Assembly (NCBI GenBank): GCA_000799755.1
Contig: JUHI01000001.1
Coordinates: 310,001 to 374,000 of the forward strand
Source: Martinezella tropici
GTDB taxonomy: Bacteria > Pseudomonadota > Alphaproteobacteria > Rhizobiales > Rhizobiaceae
Direction of reading: 5' to 3'
DNA length: 64,000 nucleotides
The notes beneath the pieces are model-generated. The model did not search any database. It saw only the letters and a program-made list of their open reading frames with translations, and was not told where the DNA came from. Positions 43,896 through 52,167 of the stretch are shown piece after piece. The position numbers were made by a program, and so were the translations under genes. The first letter of the stretch is position 1; every line of letters starts with the position of its first letter.

Positions 43896-44786
43896 ATGAT
43901 CTCCGCCAGCGACCTCACACCAGCCGAACTTGCCGCCCTTCTGCATTTTCATGCGGATGCCGGCGTCGACTGGCTGCTGGAAGAGCAACCGGTAGACCGT
44001 TTTGCGGAATTCGAAGCGATGCGTGCCGCAAGACAGGGCGCACGGGCAGCGCAGCCACGGACCGAAGCTCCGGCACCGGCTCCACGCTCGCAACCCGAGC
44101 GCCGTCAGGCCGCAAGACCAGCGGCTTCTCCTGCTGCTGCGCCACCGCCGCGGGCCGCGCCCGCCATTCCCGATGAGCAGGCTGTGGAACAGGCCCGATT
44201 CGCGGCCGAGAGCGCTCGGTCGCTCAGCGAATTGAAAACCGCGATCGAAGCCTTCAATGGATGCAATCTCAAGAACAGCGCCCGCTCGACGATCTTTGCC
44301 AGCGGCACGCCGGAAGGCCGGATCATGGTGATCGGTCCGATGCCGAGCGCCGACGACGATCGCGAGGGTGCGCCATTTGCCGGCCGCGCGGGACAACTGC
44401 TCGACAGGATGCTCGCCGCCATCGGCCTACAGCGTGATGCGATCCTGCTTGCCAACGTCATCCCGTGGCGACCACCCGGCAATCGAGCCCCTTCTCCACC
44501 CGAAATCGAGATATGCCGCCCGTTCATAGAACGGCAGATCGCACTTGCCGAGCCGAAGGCTATCCTATTGCTCGGCAATTTCACCGCCCGGCATTTCTTC
44601 GGGAGTATCGAAACCATTCATGGATTGCGCGGACAATGGCGGGAAATCAGCATTCTCGGCCGAACCGTGCCTGCCATTGCCAGCCTGCACCCCCAGGAAC
44701 TGCTGACCGCCCCGATCAACAAGCGCCTGGCCTGGAGCGACCTGCTGGCCTTCAAGAATTATATCGACGCTGAAATATTAGGCTGA
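43896..44786 (+). CDS. Uracil-DNA glycosylase-superfamily protein (type 4/5-like)
   Basis: This 296-residue protein has an alanine/proline-rich linker (residues 45-95) and a UDG domain with GPMPSADDDREGAPFAGRAG (compare GExPGxxED...PFxGxAG) and NVIPWRPPGNRAPSPPEIEI, and C-terminal SLHPQELL. It would remove uracil from DNA at deaminated cytosines. Of the four Fe-S cysteines of classical family 4 enzymes only those in NGCNLKNS and EICRPF are visible; the others are F and W, so a cluster is doubtful. ATG 43896 is chosen over TTG 43890. Confidence 0.87.
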   Translation: MISASDLTPAELAALLHFHADAGVDWLLEEQPVDRFAEFEAMRAARQGARAAQPRTEAPAPAPRSQPERRQAARPAASPAAAPPPRAAPAIPDEQAVEQARFAAESARSLSELKTAIEAFNGCNLKNSARSTIFASGTPEGRIMVIGPMPSADDDREGAPFAGRAGQLLDRMLAAIGLQRDAILLANVIPWRPPGNRAPSPPEIEICRPFIERQIALAEPKAILLLGNFTARHFFGSIETIHGLRGQWREISILGRTVPAIASLHPQELLTAPINKRLAWSDLLAFKNYIDAEILG

Positions 44787-44816
44787 TTTTCGCTAGAATT
44801 AATGAAAAATGACAGT

Positions 44817-44846
44817 TGCCATGCGTTTTTCACATGGCAGTATTCT
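44817..44846 (+). terminator. Terminator after the glycosylase gene
   Basis: TGCCATG (44817-44823) and CATGGCA (44833-44839) form a stem with a 9-base loop, followed by GTATTCTTTT. Confidence 0.6.
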
Positions 44847-44926
44847 TTTGTTGTGCATTGCAAAACTCATGTTGCGTTGCAATATATCGGGGTGTCTTGG
44901 GAGGAATCTCAAAAGGAACCAAGGCC

Positions 44927-45118
44927 ATGACTGCACGTTTTCGTCCTATTCACTGCGGGTTTGACACCCTGCGCCGCGCCATAGAGCCAGTTCGCGCCAC
45001 AAGCGGACATCGCAACCTCGGCATCGCCGCCAATGAGCAGATGACCGCACGCGGCACCGGCGTTTCGGCTCGCGTCAGCCGTCCGACGACCATTTTCGCG
45101 GATTTCCGCGCCTGCTGA
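44927..45118 (+). CDS. Hypothetical small protein, 63 residues
   Basis: The frame begins MTARFRPIHCGFDTLRRAIE after AAAGGAACCAAGG. It is basic, without a membrane helix. No family is recognised. Codon use is like that of neighbours, and it is followed 60 bases later by another small gene, so both may be expressed together. Coding status is uncertain. Confidence 0.4.
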   Translation: MTARFRPIHCGFDTLRRAIEPVRATSGHRNLGIAANEQMTARGTGVSARVSRPTTIFADFRAC

Positions 45119-45178
45119 TCGACAGGCGCGCATGACGCGCGCGATTCAGCATAATGTTTGACTATCAGGAATTATATC

Positions 45179-45343
45179 ATGTCTTCGGGTTTGCGTTCAT
45201 TCATCGCCCTCTTCGATTCCGTCGGCCACATCGGCTCGGCGGTACGAGCTGCTGAGGAATTCGAGCGCGCGCGCAATTTTCGCAAGGACGAAGGCCGCGA
45301 TTCACGAGCCGCTCGGATCGCAGCGGCCGGCATTCCTCTTTGA
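45179..45343 (+). CDS. Hypothetical small protein, 54 residues
   Basis: The protein begins MSSGLRSFIALFDSVGHIGS and continues AVRAAEEFERARNFRKDEGR, giving a likely amphipathic helix then a charged tail. CAGGA lies 9 bases upstream. Small rhizobial proteins with a similar helix and arginine-rich tail exist, but I cannot name a family. Confidence 0.45.
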   Translation: MSSGLRSFIALFDSVGHIGSAVRAAEEFERARNFRKDEGRDSRAARIAAAGIPL

Positions 45344-45546
45344 AATCTGGCCGGCAGAACGCGCTGCGCGTTACAGGCCAATCGCGCGCCGGACCGGTTA
45401 GTTTCCCCTCCCCGCTATCTGCCGCTGCATGAGCTGAAGAAACAGCAACGCAGGCTGCGCAAAACTGTGTGGCCGCTCCCGGATAGCGGACTTGGAAAAT
45501 CCATAACCTAAATCCGGGAAGCGAATCCCAACGACCGCAATGCGCT

Positions 45547-46398
45547 TCAGGCGGAGCGCGCCCAGGCGAAAGCCTCGTCGACCGCCATCAGTTTGATGGC
45601 CTGCCATCCGCAATATTCATCCAGAAAATTACGCGATATCCACATGCGCGTCTTTTTGGCTTCGTCATGCCAACCGATATCGCCGCGGTCGGCAGACTTA
45701 CGCAGAAGACGCTGCAAATGGGTGCGCGATATCATGAAATGCGCCGCTAGGGCTCGCGCGTCGACGCGACCGATATCGATCCGATCGCCGGCCTCTCCGG
45801 TAAGGTCCAGCTTGGACATGATGTAATCGACGACAAGGCCACCGGATTCCGTCCAAAGAAACAGGCCGACGCTTTCGGGAGGTTCGCGCCAGATATCGGT
45901 CGCCAGGCAATTGCGAGCCATGCGTGGCTGCGCCCGGTCCATCAGCATCGGCGCGGAAGCCAGCGCCGCCGCACGACCACCATCGTCGATCAGATCGAGC
46001 GCCGCCAGATTGGCAAGATACCAACCGAACATCGCCGAGTAGGTGGTTTCAGTCGGCACGTAGCGGCGCGGGCGACGTGCAGGACCTGGAGCCAACTCCA
46101 GAAAGCGATAGGTCAGCAACTCCTCAACGAAACTCAGGACCGTATTGCGGCTGGCGACGCGGTAATGCGTGATGAGGTTGCGCAAGGCGACAACGGTCAG
46201 GCCCGAGCCCGGAATCGTGGAATCATATTCAAGATGAAGCGCATAGGCTGACTGGCTCAAAAGCCAGCGCTGATGCGAGGCAAGCATGCGTGCAACCCTC
46301 GGGCCGCTATCATAGCGATTACGCAATGCCTCGGAGAGAAAGCGCAAGGCCACTACGAACCTGGGATGACGAGCGAGTTGCTCGATAGAAAAACTCAA
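45547..46398 (-). CDS. Unknown protein with two predicted helix-turn-helix regions
   Basis: This 283-residue soluble protein matches no family that I recognise. Residues about 65-115 (LRNLITHYRVASRNTVLSFV, then EELLTYRFLELAPGP) look like a winged helix, with a basic wing RRPRRYVPTE. A second HTH-like part lies near residues 210-245 (DARALAAHFMISRTHLQRLL). The middle section (FLWTESGGLVVDYIMSKLDL) may be a sensor or dimer part. It is probably a transcription factor. It stands alone, with a long AT-rich upstream region. Confidence 0.75.
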   Translation of the reverse strand: MSFSIEQLARHPRFVVALRFLSEALRNRYDSGPRVARMLASHQRWLLSQSAYALHLEYDSTIPGSGLTVVALRNLITHYRVASRNTVLSFVEELLTYRFLELAPGPARRPRRYVPTETTYSAMFGWYLANLAALDLIDDGGRAAALASAPMLMDRAQPRMARNCLATDIWREPPESVGLFLWTESGGLVVDYIMSKLDLTGEAGDRIDIGRVDARALAAHFMISRTHLQRLLRKSADRGDIGWHDEAKKTRMWISRNFLDEYCGWQAIKLMAVDEAFAWARSA

Positions 46399-46870
46399 TC
46401 GGGCCTCCTTGGGGTGCCCTTCTTAAAAAGCGACAGAAAGAGGATGTTTCATTTTTGTGAACAAAATCACCGGAATCGATCATAATTCCGATATCTAATA
46501 GCATGCTATAGTTATGCAAACGGTCTTATATCGCAAGGGGTTAAACAAATAATTTACTTTAAATTATTGTTTCCCTACCGTAACAGCCTGCATTTTATGG
46601 CAATGCAGTCATGATGATCGTTCTGAACGGCATGGTAGCAATTGTACTGCGGGCCTGCAAATGCAGGCAGAGAATTGCCGCCTGTCGAGCCAATAGCTGA
46701 AACGAAAGCGGTGCCACGGACGAATACTTTCTGTGCCGTAACAAAACATGTCGATGTTGCGATATGACTTTAACTTTGGTTCAGATTTCGATGTAATGAT
46801 GCCGCCACTTTCAGTCCGGAGGAGGGCTTCGGACAGTGCCCGCCATAGCATAGCCTGATCAGGATAGACC
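46399..46870. other. AT-rich intergenic region with several inverted repeats
   Basis: This stretch of 472 bases between the divergent unknown regulator and pepN is far richer in A+T than its surroundings, notably 46440-46600. It contains GGAAT-N8-ATTCC (46472-46489), the palindrome ATAGCATGCTAT (46498-46509) and AATAATTTA-CTT-TAAATTATT (46548-46568). No gene is persuasive; a 96-codon frame on the minus strand overlapping pepN has poor composition. Confidence 0.5.
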
Positions 46871-49519
46871 ATGCGAACAGACACCGGCCAGATCGTCAAT
46901 CTGGCAGACTATCGCCCCACCGACTTCGTTCTGGAACGCGTGGACCTCACCTTCGATCTGCATCCGACAGAGACCAAGGTGGAGGCTCGGCTGATCTTCC
47001 ATCGCCGCGAAGGCGTGGATCCTCAGGCACCCCTCGTGCTCGATGGCGACGAACTGGTCCTTTCCGGCCTGCTGCTCGATCAGGGGGAACTTCCGGCTGC
47101 ACAATATGATGCGACACCCGAGAGCCTGACCATCCGCGATCTGCCCGAAAGCACGCCCTTCGAGCTGACGATCACCACCGTGATCAACCCGGAAGCCAAT
47201 ACGCAGCTGATGGGACTCTATCGCACCGGCGGCATCTATTGCACGCAATGCGAGGCCGAAGGCTTCCGCCGCATCACCTATTTTCCCGATCGCCCGGACG
47301 TGCTCGCGCCCTATACGGTCAACATCATCGCCGACAAGGCCGCCAACCCGCTGCTGCTGTCGAACGGCAATTTCCTCGGGGGCGCCGGCTATGGCGAAGG
47401 CAAGCACTTCGCTGCATGGTTCGACCCGCATCCGAAGCCGAGCTATCTTTTCGCGCTCGTCGCAGGTGATCTGGGCGTTGTCGACGACACGTTCACGACC
47501 CTGTCCGGCCGCGAAGTCGCGCTGAAGATCTATGTCGAGCATGGCAAGGAGCCGCGTGCCGCCTACGCCATGGATGCGCTGAAGCGTTCGATGAAGTGGG
47601 ACGAAGAGCGGTTCGGCCGCGAATATGATCTCGACATCTTCATGATCGTTGCCGTCTCGGACTTCAACATGGGAGCGATGGAGAACAAGGGCCTCAACGT
47701 CTTCAACGACAAATACGTGCTGGCCGATCCCGAGACCGCGACCGATGCCGACTATGCCAATATCGAAGCCATCATCGCCCATGAGTACTTCCACAACTGG
47801 ACCGGCAACCGCATCACTTGCCGCGACTGGTTCCAGCTCTGCCTCAAGGAAGGCCTGACCGTCTATCGCGATCACGAATTCTCGGCCGATCAACGCTCGC
47901 GTCCGGTGAAGCGCATCGCCGAAGTGCGCCATTTGAAGTCGGAACAGTTTCCGGAGGACAGTGGCCCTCTCGCCCACCCCGTCCGCCCGACGACTTATCG
48001 TGAAATCAACAATTTCTATACGACAACAGTCTACGAGAAAGGCAGCGAAGTCACGCGCATGATCGCGACGCTGCTCGGCCGGGATCTGTTCAAGAGGGGC
48101 ATGGACCTCTATTTCGACCGGTACGACGGCCAGGCCGTGACGATCGAAGATTTCGTAAAATGCTTCGAGGATGTCAGCGGCCGCGATCTTGCGCAGTTTT
48201 CGCTGTGGTATCATCAGGCCGGAACGCCTCTCGTCACCGCATCCGGCGCCTATGATGCCGATGCCAAGACATTCACATTGTCGCTCGAGCAAATGGTGCC
48301 GGCAACGCCGGGCCAGACCGCGAAGAAACCGATGCATATTCCGCTGCGCATGGGCTTGCTCACGGAAAGCGGCGCCGCCATTACGCCGGCATCCGTTACC
48401 GGAGCGGAGTTGACCGACGACGTATTGCACCTGACGAAGCAGACACAGACCGTGACCTTCCACGGCATTCCGTCACGGCCGGTCCTGTCTCTCAATCGCA
48501 GCTTCTCGACGCCGATCAATCTGCAATTCAGCCAGAGCACCGGCGATCTCGCATTGATCGCGCGCTACGAGACCGATCATTTCGCCCGTTGGCAGGCACT
48601 GATCGACCTCGGCCTGCCCAATCTTCTGCAGGCGGTGCGCGATGCAGGCCAAGGCCTTGATATCACCTGCGATCCAGCCTTCACCCACGCATTGATCGCA
48701 GCCGCGGCCGACGCAAGCCTCGAGCCGGCTTTCCGCGCTCAGGCGCTTGCCCTGCCGAGCGAGGCCGATATTGCCCGCGAGCTTGGCGGCAATAACGATC
48801 CGGACGCCATTCATGCCGCGCGTCAGACGATTATCAAGCTGGTGGCGGAAGCTGGACAGGATGTCTTCACCGACCTCTATGACGGCATGCGGACGCCAGG
48901 CCCCTTCACCCCGGATGCGGCGAGTGCCGGCCGCCGCGCCTTGCGCAATGCGGCTCTCGGCTATCTCTCCCAACTGGACGAGACGCCGACACGAGCGAAG
49001 GCTGCCTATGACGCTGCCAACAACATGACCGACCTCAGCGCCGCGCTGACCATTCTGGCGCAGCGCTTCCCGGATTCGGCAGAGACGGCGGCAGCGCTAG
49101 CGCATTTCCGTGACCGCTTCGCAGACAATGCCCTCGTCATCGACAAATGGCTCGCCATCCAGGCGGCGATACCCGGCGCCGGCGCGCTCGAGCGCATTCG
49201 GCTGCTGATGGAAACGCCCCTCTTCAAGCGCACCAATCCGAACCGCGTGCGCGCGCTCGTCGGCACCTTCGCCTTCGCCAACCCGACAGGTTTTGGCCGG
49301 GCAGACGGCGCCGGATACAATTTCCTGGCCGACGAAATTCTCGAGATCGATCAGCGCAATCCGCAGCTTGCCGCGCGCATCCTGACCTCGATGCGTTCCT
49401 GGAGGCTGCTCGAACCGGTGCGTGCCGACCACGCCCGCTCGGCACTGATACGGATCGAGCGTTCGAACAATCTCTCGACCGACGTGCGCGATATCGTGGA
49501 CCGCATCCTCAAGGAGTGA
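46871..49519 (+). CDS. pepN: Aminopeptidase N
   Basis: This 882-residue M1 zinc metallopeptidase of the bacterial alanyl-aminopeptidase type (with Ig-like DUF3458 and helical C-terminal domains) has the exopeptidase motif GAMENKGLN near residue 268 and the zinc-site HEYFHNWTGNRITCRDW near residue 304, with the third ligand in KEGLTVYRDHEF. It removes N-terminal residues from peptides in the cytoplasm. Its length is that of the family. A hairpin terminator follows at 49547. Confidence 0.96.
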   Translation: MRTDTGQIVNLADYRPTDFVLERVDLTFDLHPTETKVEARLIFHRREGVDPQAPLVLDGDELVLSGLLLDQGELPAAQYDATPESLTIRDLPESTPFELTITTVINPEANTQLMGLYRTGGIYCTQCEAEGFRRITYFPDRPDVLAPYTVNIIADKAANPLLLSNGNFLGGAGYGEGKHFAAWFDPHPKPSYLFALVAGDLGVVDDTFTTLSGREVALKIYVEHGKEPRAAYAMDALKRSMKWDEERFGREYDLDIFMIVAVSDFNMGAMENKGLNVFNDKYVLADPETATDADYANIEAIIAHEYFHNWTGNRITCRDWFQLCLKEGLTVYRDHEFSADQRSRPVKRIAEVRHLKSEQFPEDSGPLAHPVRPTTYREINNFYTTTVYEKGSEVTRMIATLLGRDLFKRGMDLYFDRYDGQAVTIEDFVKCFEDVSGRDLAQFSLWYHQAGTPLVTASGAYDADAKTFTLSLEQMVPATPGQTAKKPMHIPLRMGLLTESGAAITPASVTGAELTDDVLHLTKQTQTVTFHGIPSRPVLSLNRSFSTPINLQFSQSTGDLALIARYETDHFARWQALIDLGLPNLLQAVRDAGQGLDITCDPAFTHALIAAAADASLEPAFRAQALALPSEADIARELGGNNDPDAIHAARQTIIKLVAEAGQDVFTDLYDGMRTPGPFTPDAASAGRRALRNAALGYLSQLDETPTRAKAAYDAANNMTDLSAALTILAQRFPDSAETAAALAHFRDRFADNALVIDKWLAIQAAIPGAGALERIRLLMETPLFKRTNPNRVRALVGTFAFANPTGFGRADGAGYNFLADEILEIDQRNPQLAARILTSMRSWRLLEPVRADHARSALIRIERSNNLSTDVRDIVDRILKE

Positions 49520-49546
49520 TCTGAAGCGCTCGCGTCACCGATTTTG

Positions 49547-49571
49547 AAGGCCGATTTGCATCGGCCTTTTC
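49547..49571 (+). terminator. Terminator after pepN
   Basis: AAGGCCGAT and ATCGGCCTT (9-base perfect stem, TTGC loop) followed by TTC. Confidence 0.8.
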
Positions 49572-49640
49572 AGCTTCAACGAGTCCCGAATTCATGCAAC
49601 TTACCGCTGCGTGTGTAAAATATACTGAAATTGCAGATGG

Positions 49641-49655
49641 TTAAGAAAGTTTTAC
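49641..49655 (+). promoter_or_regulatory. Near-consensus CtrA box upstream of pleC
   Basis: TTAA-GAAAGTT-TTAC is one mismatch from the alpha-proteobacterial CtrA motif TTAA-N7-TTAA. It lies 94 bases before the pleC ATG. Since PleC acts on DivK, which controls CtrA, feedback control would make sense. Confidence 0.4.
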
Positions 49656-49748
49656 TTCACCCTCTGGACAAGCCGAATCACGAATGATTCATTAAGGCAG
49701 ATTCGGGCGAGCGGCGCAGCGAATCATACGAGGGACAAGGCTAAAGCG

Positions 49749-52064
49749 ATGGTGGACGTGCGGCGGGCAACCGCGGCCGATGGACGGCTGCGTGTTAATT
49801 TCGACGGTCTGAAATCCTGGCATAGCGGCGTTACCGATCGAACCGGAGTGCGGATGGAGACGATGTCTCGTCGCTTCCCGCAGACGGAGCATATTCTCAA
49901 GCGCATCATTCCGGTCCTCATCGTTTCCTTCCTGATGGTCGTCGCCGCATCGCATTTCTTCGGCATGATCACCGAGCATAGCCGGATGGCGGCTTCGGCT
50001 CGCCGCACGACGTCGCTCTCGATTGCCGCCGCATCCGCCGCCTTTTCGAACGACGCCAGCCTGTTCCAAGCCGGCGACCGCAGCGGCGCGGAACGTAAGC
50101 TGTCCTCCTACCTGCCGCAGGATCGGCTGGATACCGGCGCCTTCGTGCTGCTGGTGCAATCGACAGGCCGGGTATTCGGCTCTTCCGCCGCCGGCTCGGG
50201 CTATATCGGCATGCTGGTCTCCGATTTCTTTCCGGAAGTGACGGCCATCCGCAGTTTCGGCGACCATGCCGGCGTGATCGAGACGATGATCGGCGGCGAG
50301 CCCTATTATGCGGCGATCTCCCTGATCGGCGACAAGGGCGATTTCATTCTCTCGGCCGCATCGATGGATCAGATCGACAAGCTCTGGCGCGACGAGCTGA
50401 CGTTGAACGTCACGCTGTTTGCCGGCATTTCCTCGATCCTGCTCGTCATTCTCTACGCCTATTACACCCAAGTTAGGCGGGCCCGCGACGCGGACGAGAT
50501 CTTCCTCGAATCCAACCTGCGGGTCGAGACGGCGCTGTCTCGCGGGCGCTGCGGCCTTTGGGATTTCGATTTCACCAGCCGCCAGTTTTTCTGGTCGCGG
50601 TCGATGTACGACATGCTCGGGCTTCCGGTCGCCGACAAGCCGCTCGCCTTTACGGATGCCGCCCGGCTGATGCATCCCGACGATAACAGCCTGCATATGC
50701 TTGCCCGCACCGTCACCCGCGGCAATGCCGGCCAGGTGGATCAGATCCTGCGCATCCGCCACGCCAAGGGGCATTATGTCTGGATGCGGGCCCGCGCCCA
50801 GGTCATCCGCACCAATTCCGGCCGCGTGCACATGATCGGCATCGCCATGGACGTCACCGAGCAGCATCGGCTTGCCCAGCGCTACGCCGAGGCCGACCAG
50901 CGCCTCGCCGACGCCATCGAATGCACGTCCGAAGCCTTCGTGCTATGGGACAAGAATGATCGCCTCGTCATGTGCAATGCGCATTACCAGCAGGCCTACG
51001 GACTGCCGGACACCGTGCTCGTACCGGGCACGGAACGCGCCGTCGTCAATGCGGCGGCAGCGCGTCCGGTCATCGAGCGCCGCATCGTCGATCCCGGCCG
51101 TTCCAACCATTCTCAGACAACCGAAGTGCAGCTTGCCGATGAACGCTGGCTGCAGATCAACGAACGCCGCACGCGTGACGGCGGCCTCGTCTCCGTCGGC
51201 ACCGATATCACCCAGCTCAAGCGCAACCAGGAACGCCTTCGCGAGTCCGAGCGCCGGCTGATGGCAACCATCAACGATCTCTCCGCCTCCCGGCAGATTC
51301 TGGAAAAGCAGAAGGCGGAGCTTTCGACCGCCAACACCAACTATCTCGCGGAAAAAGAACGCGCCGAAGCCGCCAACAGGGCGAAATCGGAGTTCCTCGC
51401 CAACATGTCGCACGAGCTGCGTACGCCGCTCAACGCAATCCTCGGCTTCTCGGAAATCCTGCAGGACCAGATGTTCGGTCCGCTCGGCTCCGCCCGCTAC
51501 AACGAATATGCCAAGGACATTCACGACAGCGGCAAGCATCTGCTCAACGTCATCAACGACATTCTTGACATGTCGAAGATCGAAGCCGGGCACATGAAGC
51601 TCTCCTGCGAGCAGATCAATCTCGCACCGCTCATCGAGGAATGCCTGCGTTTCACCCGCATTCCGGCCGCGCAGAAGAACATCCTCGTCGAACAGACCAT
51701 TCCATCCGACATCAAGTTGAATGCAGATCGGCGCGCGATGAAGCAGATCGTGCTCAACCTGCTCTCCAATGCCGTGAAGTTCACCAATGATGGCGGTCGC
51801 ATCGCGGTTCGTACGCGCAGAACCGAGGATGCGGTCATGCTCGTCATCGCCGACACGGGCATCGGCATTCCGAAATCGGCACTGAGCAAGATCGGTCAGC
51901 CCTTCGAGCAAGTGCAGAGCCAATATGCCAAGAGCAAGGGCGGCTCCGGTCTCGGGCTCGCCATTTCCCGGTCGCTGACAGCGCTCCATCACGGTCGCAT
52001 GCGCATCCGCTCGCGCGAAGGCATCGGCACGGTGATCGCGATCCGCATCCCGGATCAGCGCTAA
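49749..52064 (+). CDS. pleC: PleC-like PAS sensor histidine kinase/phosphatase of the DivK pathway
   Basis: This 771-residue membrane kinase has TM helices at about 52-73 and 219-240 flanking a periplasmic sensor, PAS/PAC domains at about 262-375 (WDFDFTSRQFFWSRSMYDML) and 380-490, a short coiled coil, a HisKA domain with His at residue 555 (ANMSHELRTPLNAILGFSEI) and HATPase_c to the C-terminus; no receiver domain. The DHp stretch FGPLG...YAKDIHDSGKHLL is the hallmark of the PleC/DivJ/PdhS group, which sets DivK phosphorylation and cell polarity. In S. meliloti pleC is next to glnE, as here, so the symbol is probable. Confidence 0.83.
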   Translation: MVDVRRATAADGRLRVNFDGLKSWHSGVTDRTGVRMETMSRRFPQTEHILKRIIPVLIVSFLMVVAASHFFGMITEHSRMAASARRTTSLSIAAASAAFSNDASLFQAGDRSGAERKLSSYLPQDRLDTGAFVLLVQSTGRVFGSSAAGSGYIGMLVSDFFPEVTAIRSFGDHAGVIETMIGGEPYYAAISLIGDKGDFILSAASMDQIDKLWRDELTLNVTLFAGISSILLVILYAYYTQVRRARDADEIFLESNLRVETALSRGRCGLWDFDFTSRQFFWSRSMYDMLGLPVADKPLAFTDAARLMHPDDNSLHMLARTVTRGNAGQVDQILRIRHAKGHYVWMRARAQVIRTNSGRVHMIGIAMDVTEQHRLAQRYAEADQRLADAIECTSEAFVLWDKNDRLVMCNAHYQQAYGLPDTVLVPGTERAVVNAAAARPVIERRIVDPGRSNHSQTTEVQLADERWLQINERRTRDGGLVSVGTDITQLKRNQERLRESERRLMATINDLSASRQILEKQKAELSTANTNYLAEKERAEAANRAKSEFLANMSHELRTPLNAILGFSEILQDQMFGPLGSARYNEYAKDIHDSGKHLLNVINDILDMSKIEAGHMKLSCEQINLAPLIEECLRFTRIPAAQKNILVEQTIPSDIKLNADRRAMKQIVLNLLSNAVKFTNDGGRIAVRTRRTEDAVMLVIADTGIGIPKSALSKIGQPFEQVQSQYAKSKGGSGLGLAISRSLTALHHGRMRIRSREGIGTVIAIRIPDQR

Positions 52065-52167
52065 AGCGCGTCGCGACCTTTCAGATTCGGTTCTGGCGCT
52101 TTAGGCCCTTGATTTTGCGCATGTCGTTATCGCAAAACCGCTGCGCACTTTTGCGCGACATGCTTTA
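52061..52167. repeat. Rhizobial mosaic palindromic element (RIME/ABC-like), copy 2
   Basis: The left part has arms CTAAAGCGC (52061-52069) and GCGCTTTAG (52096-52104). The right part has arms GCATGTCG and CGACATGC (52156-52163), with inner CGCAAAA/TTTTGCG and the core AAAACCGCTGCGCACTTTT shared with copy 1 at 7549-7650. Remarkably, it contains the stop codons of both convergent genes, pleC (TAA at 52062-52064) and glnE (TAA, minus, 52165-52167), and probably ends both transcripts. Confidence 0.75.

Noticed and set aside
46609..46899. Minus-strand frame of 96 codons overlapping the pepN start
   Set aside because: Overlaps the start of pepN, has an odd composition and lacks a ribosome site.
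46859..48463. 534-codon open frame on the minus strand opposite pepN
   Set aside because: pepN motifs are unambiguous on the plus strand; the opposite frame shows no family and no ribosome site.
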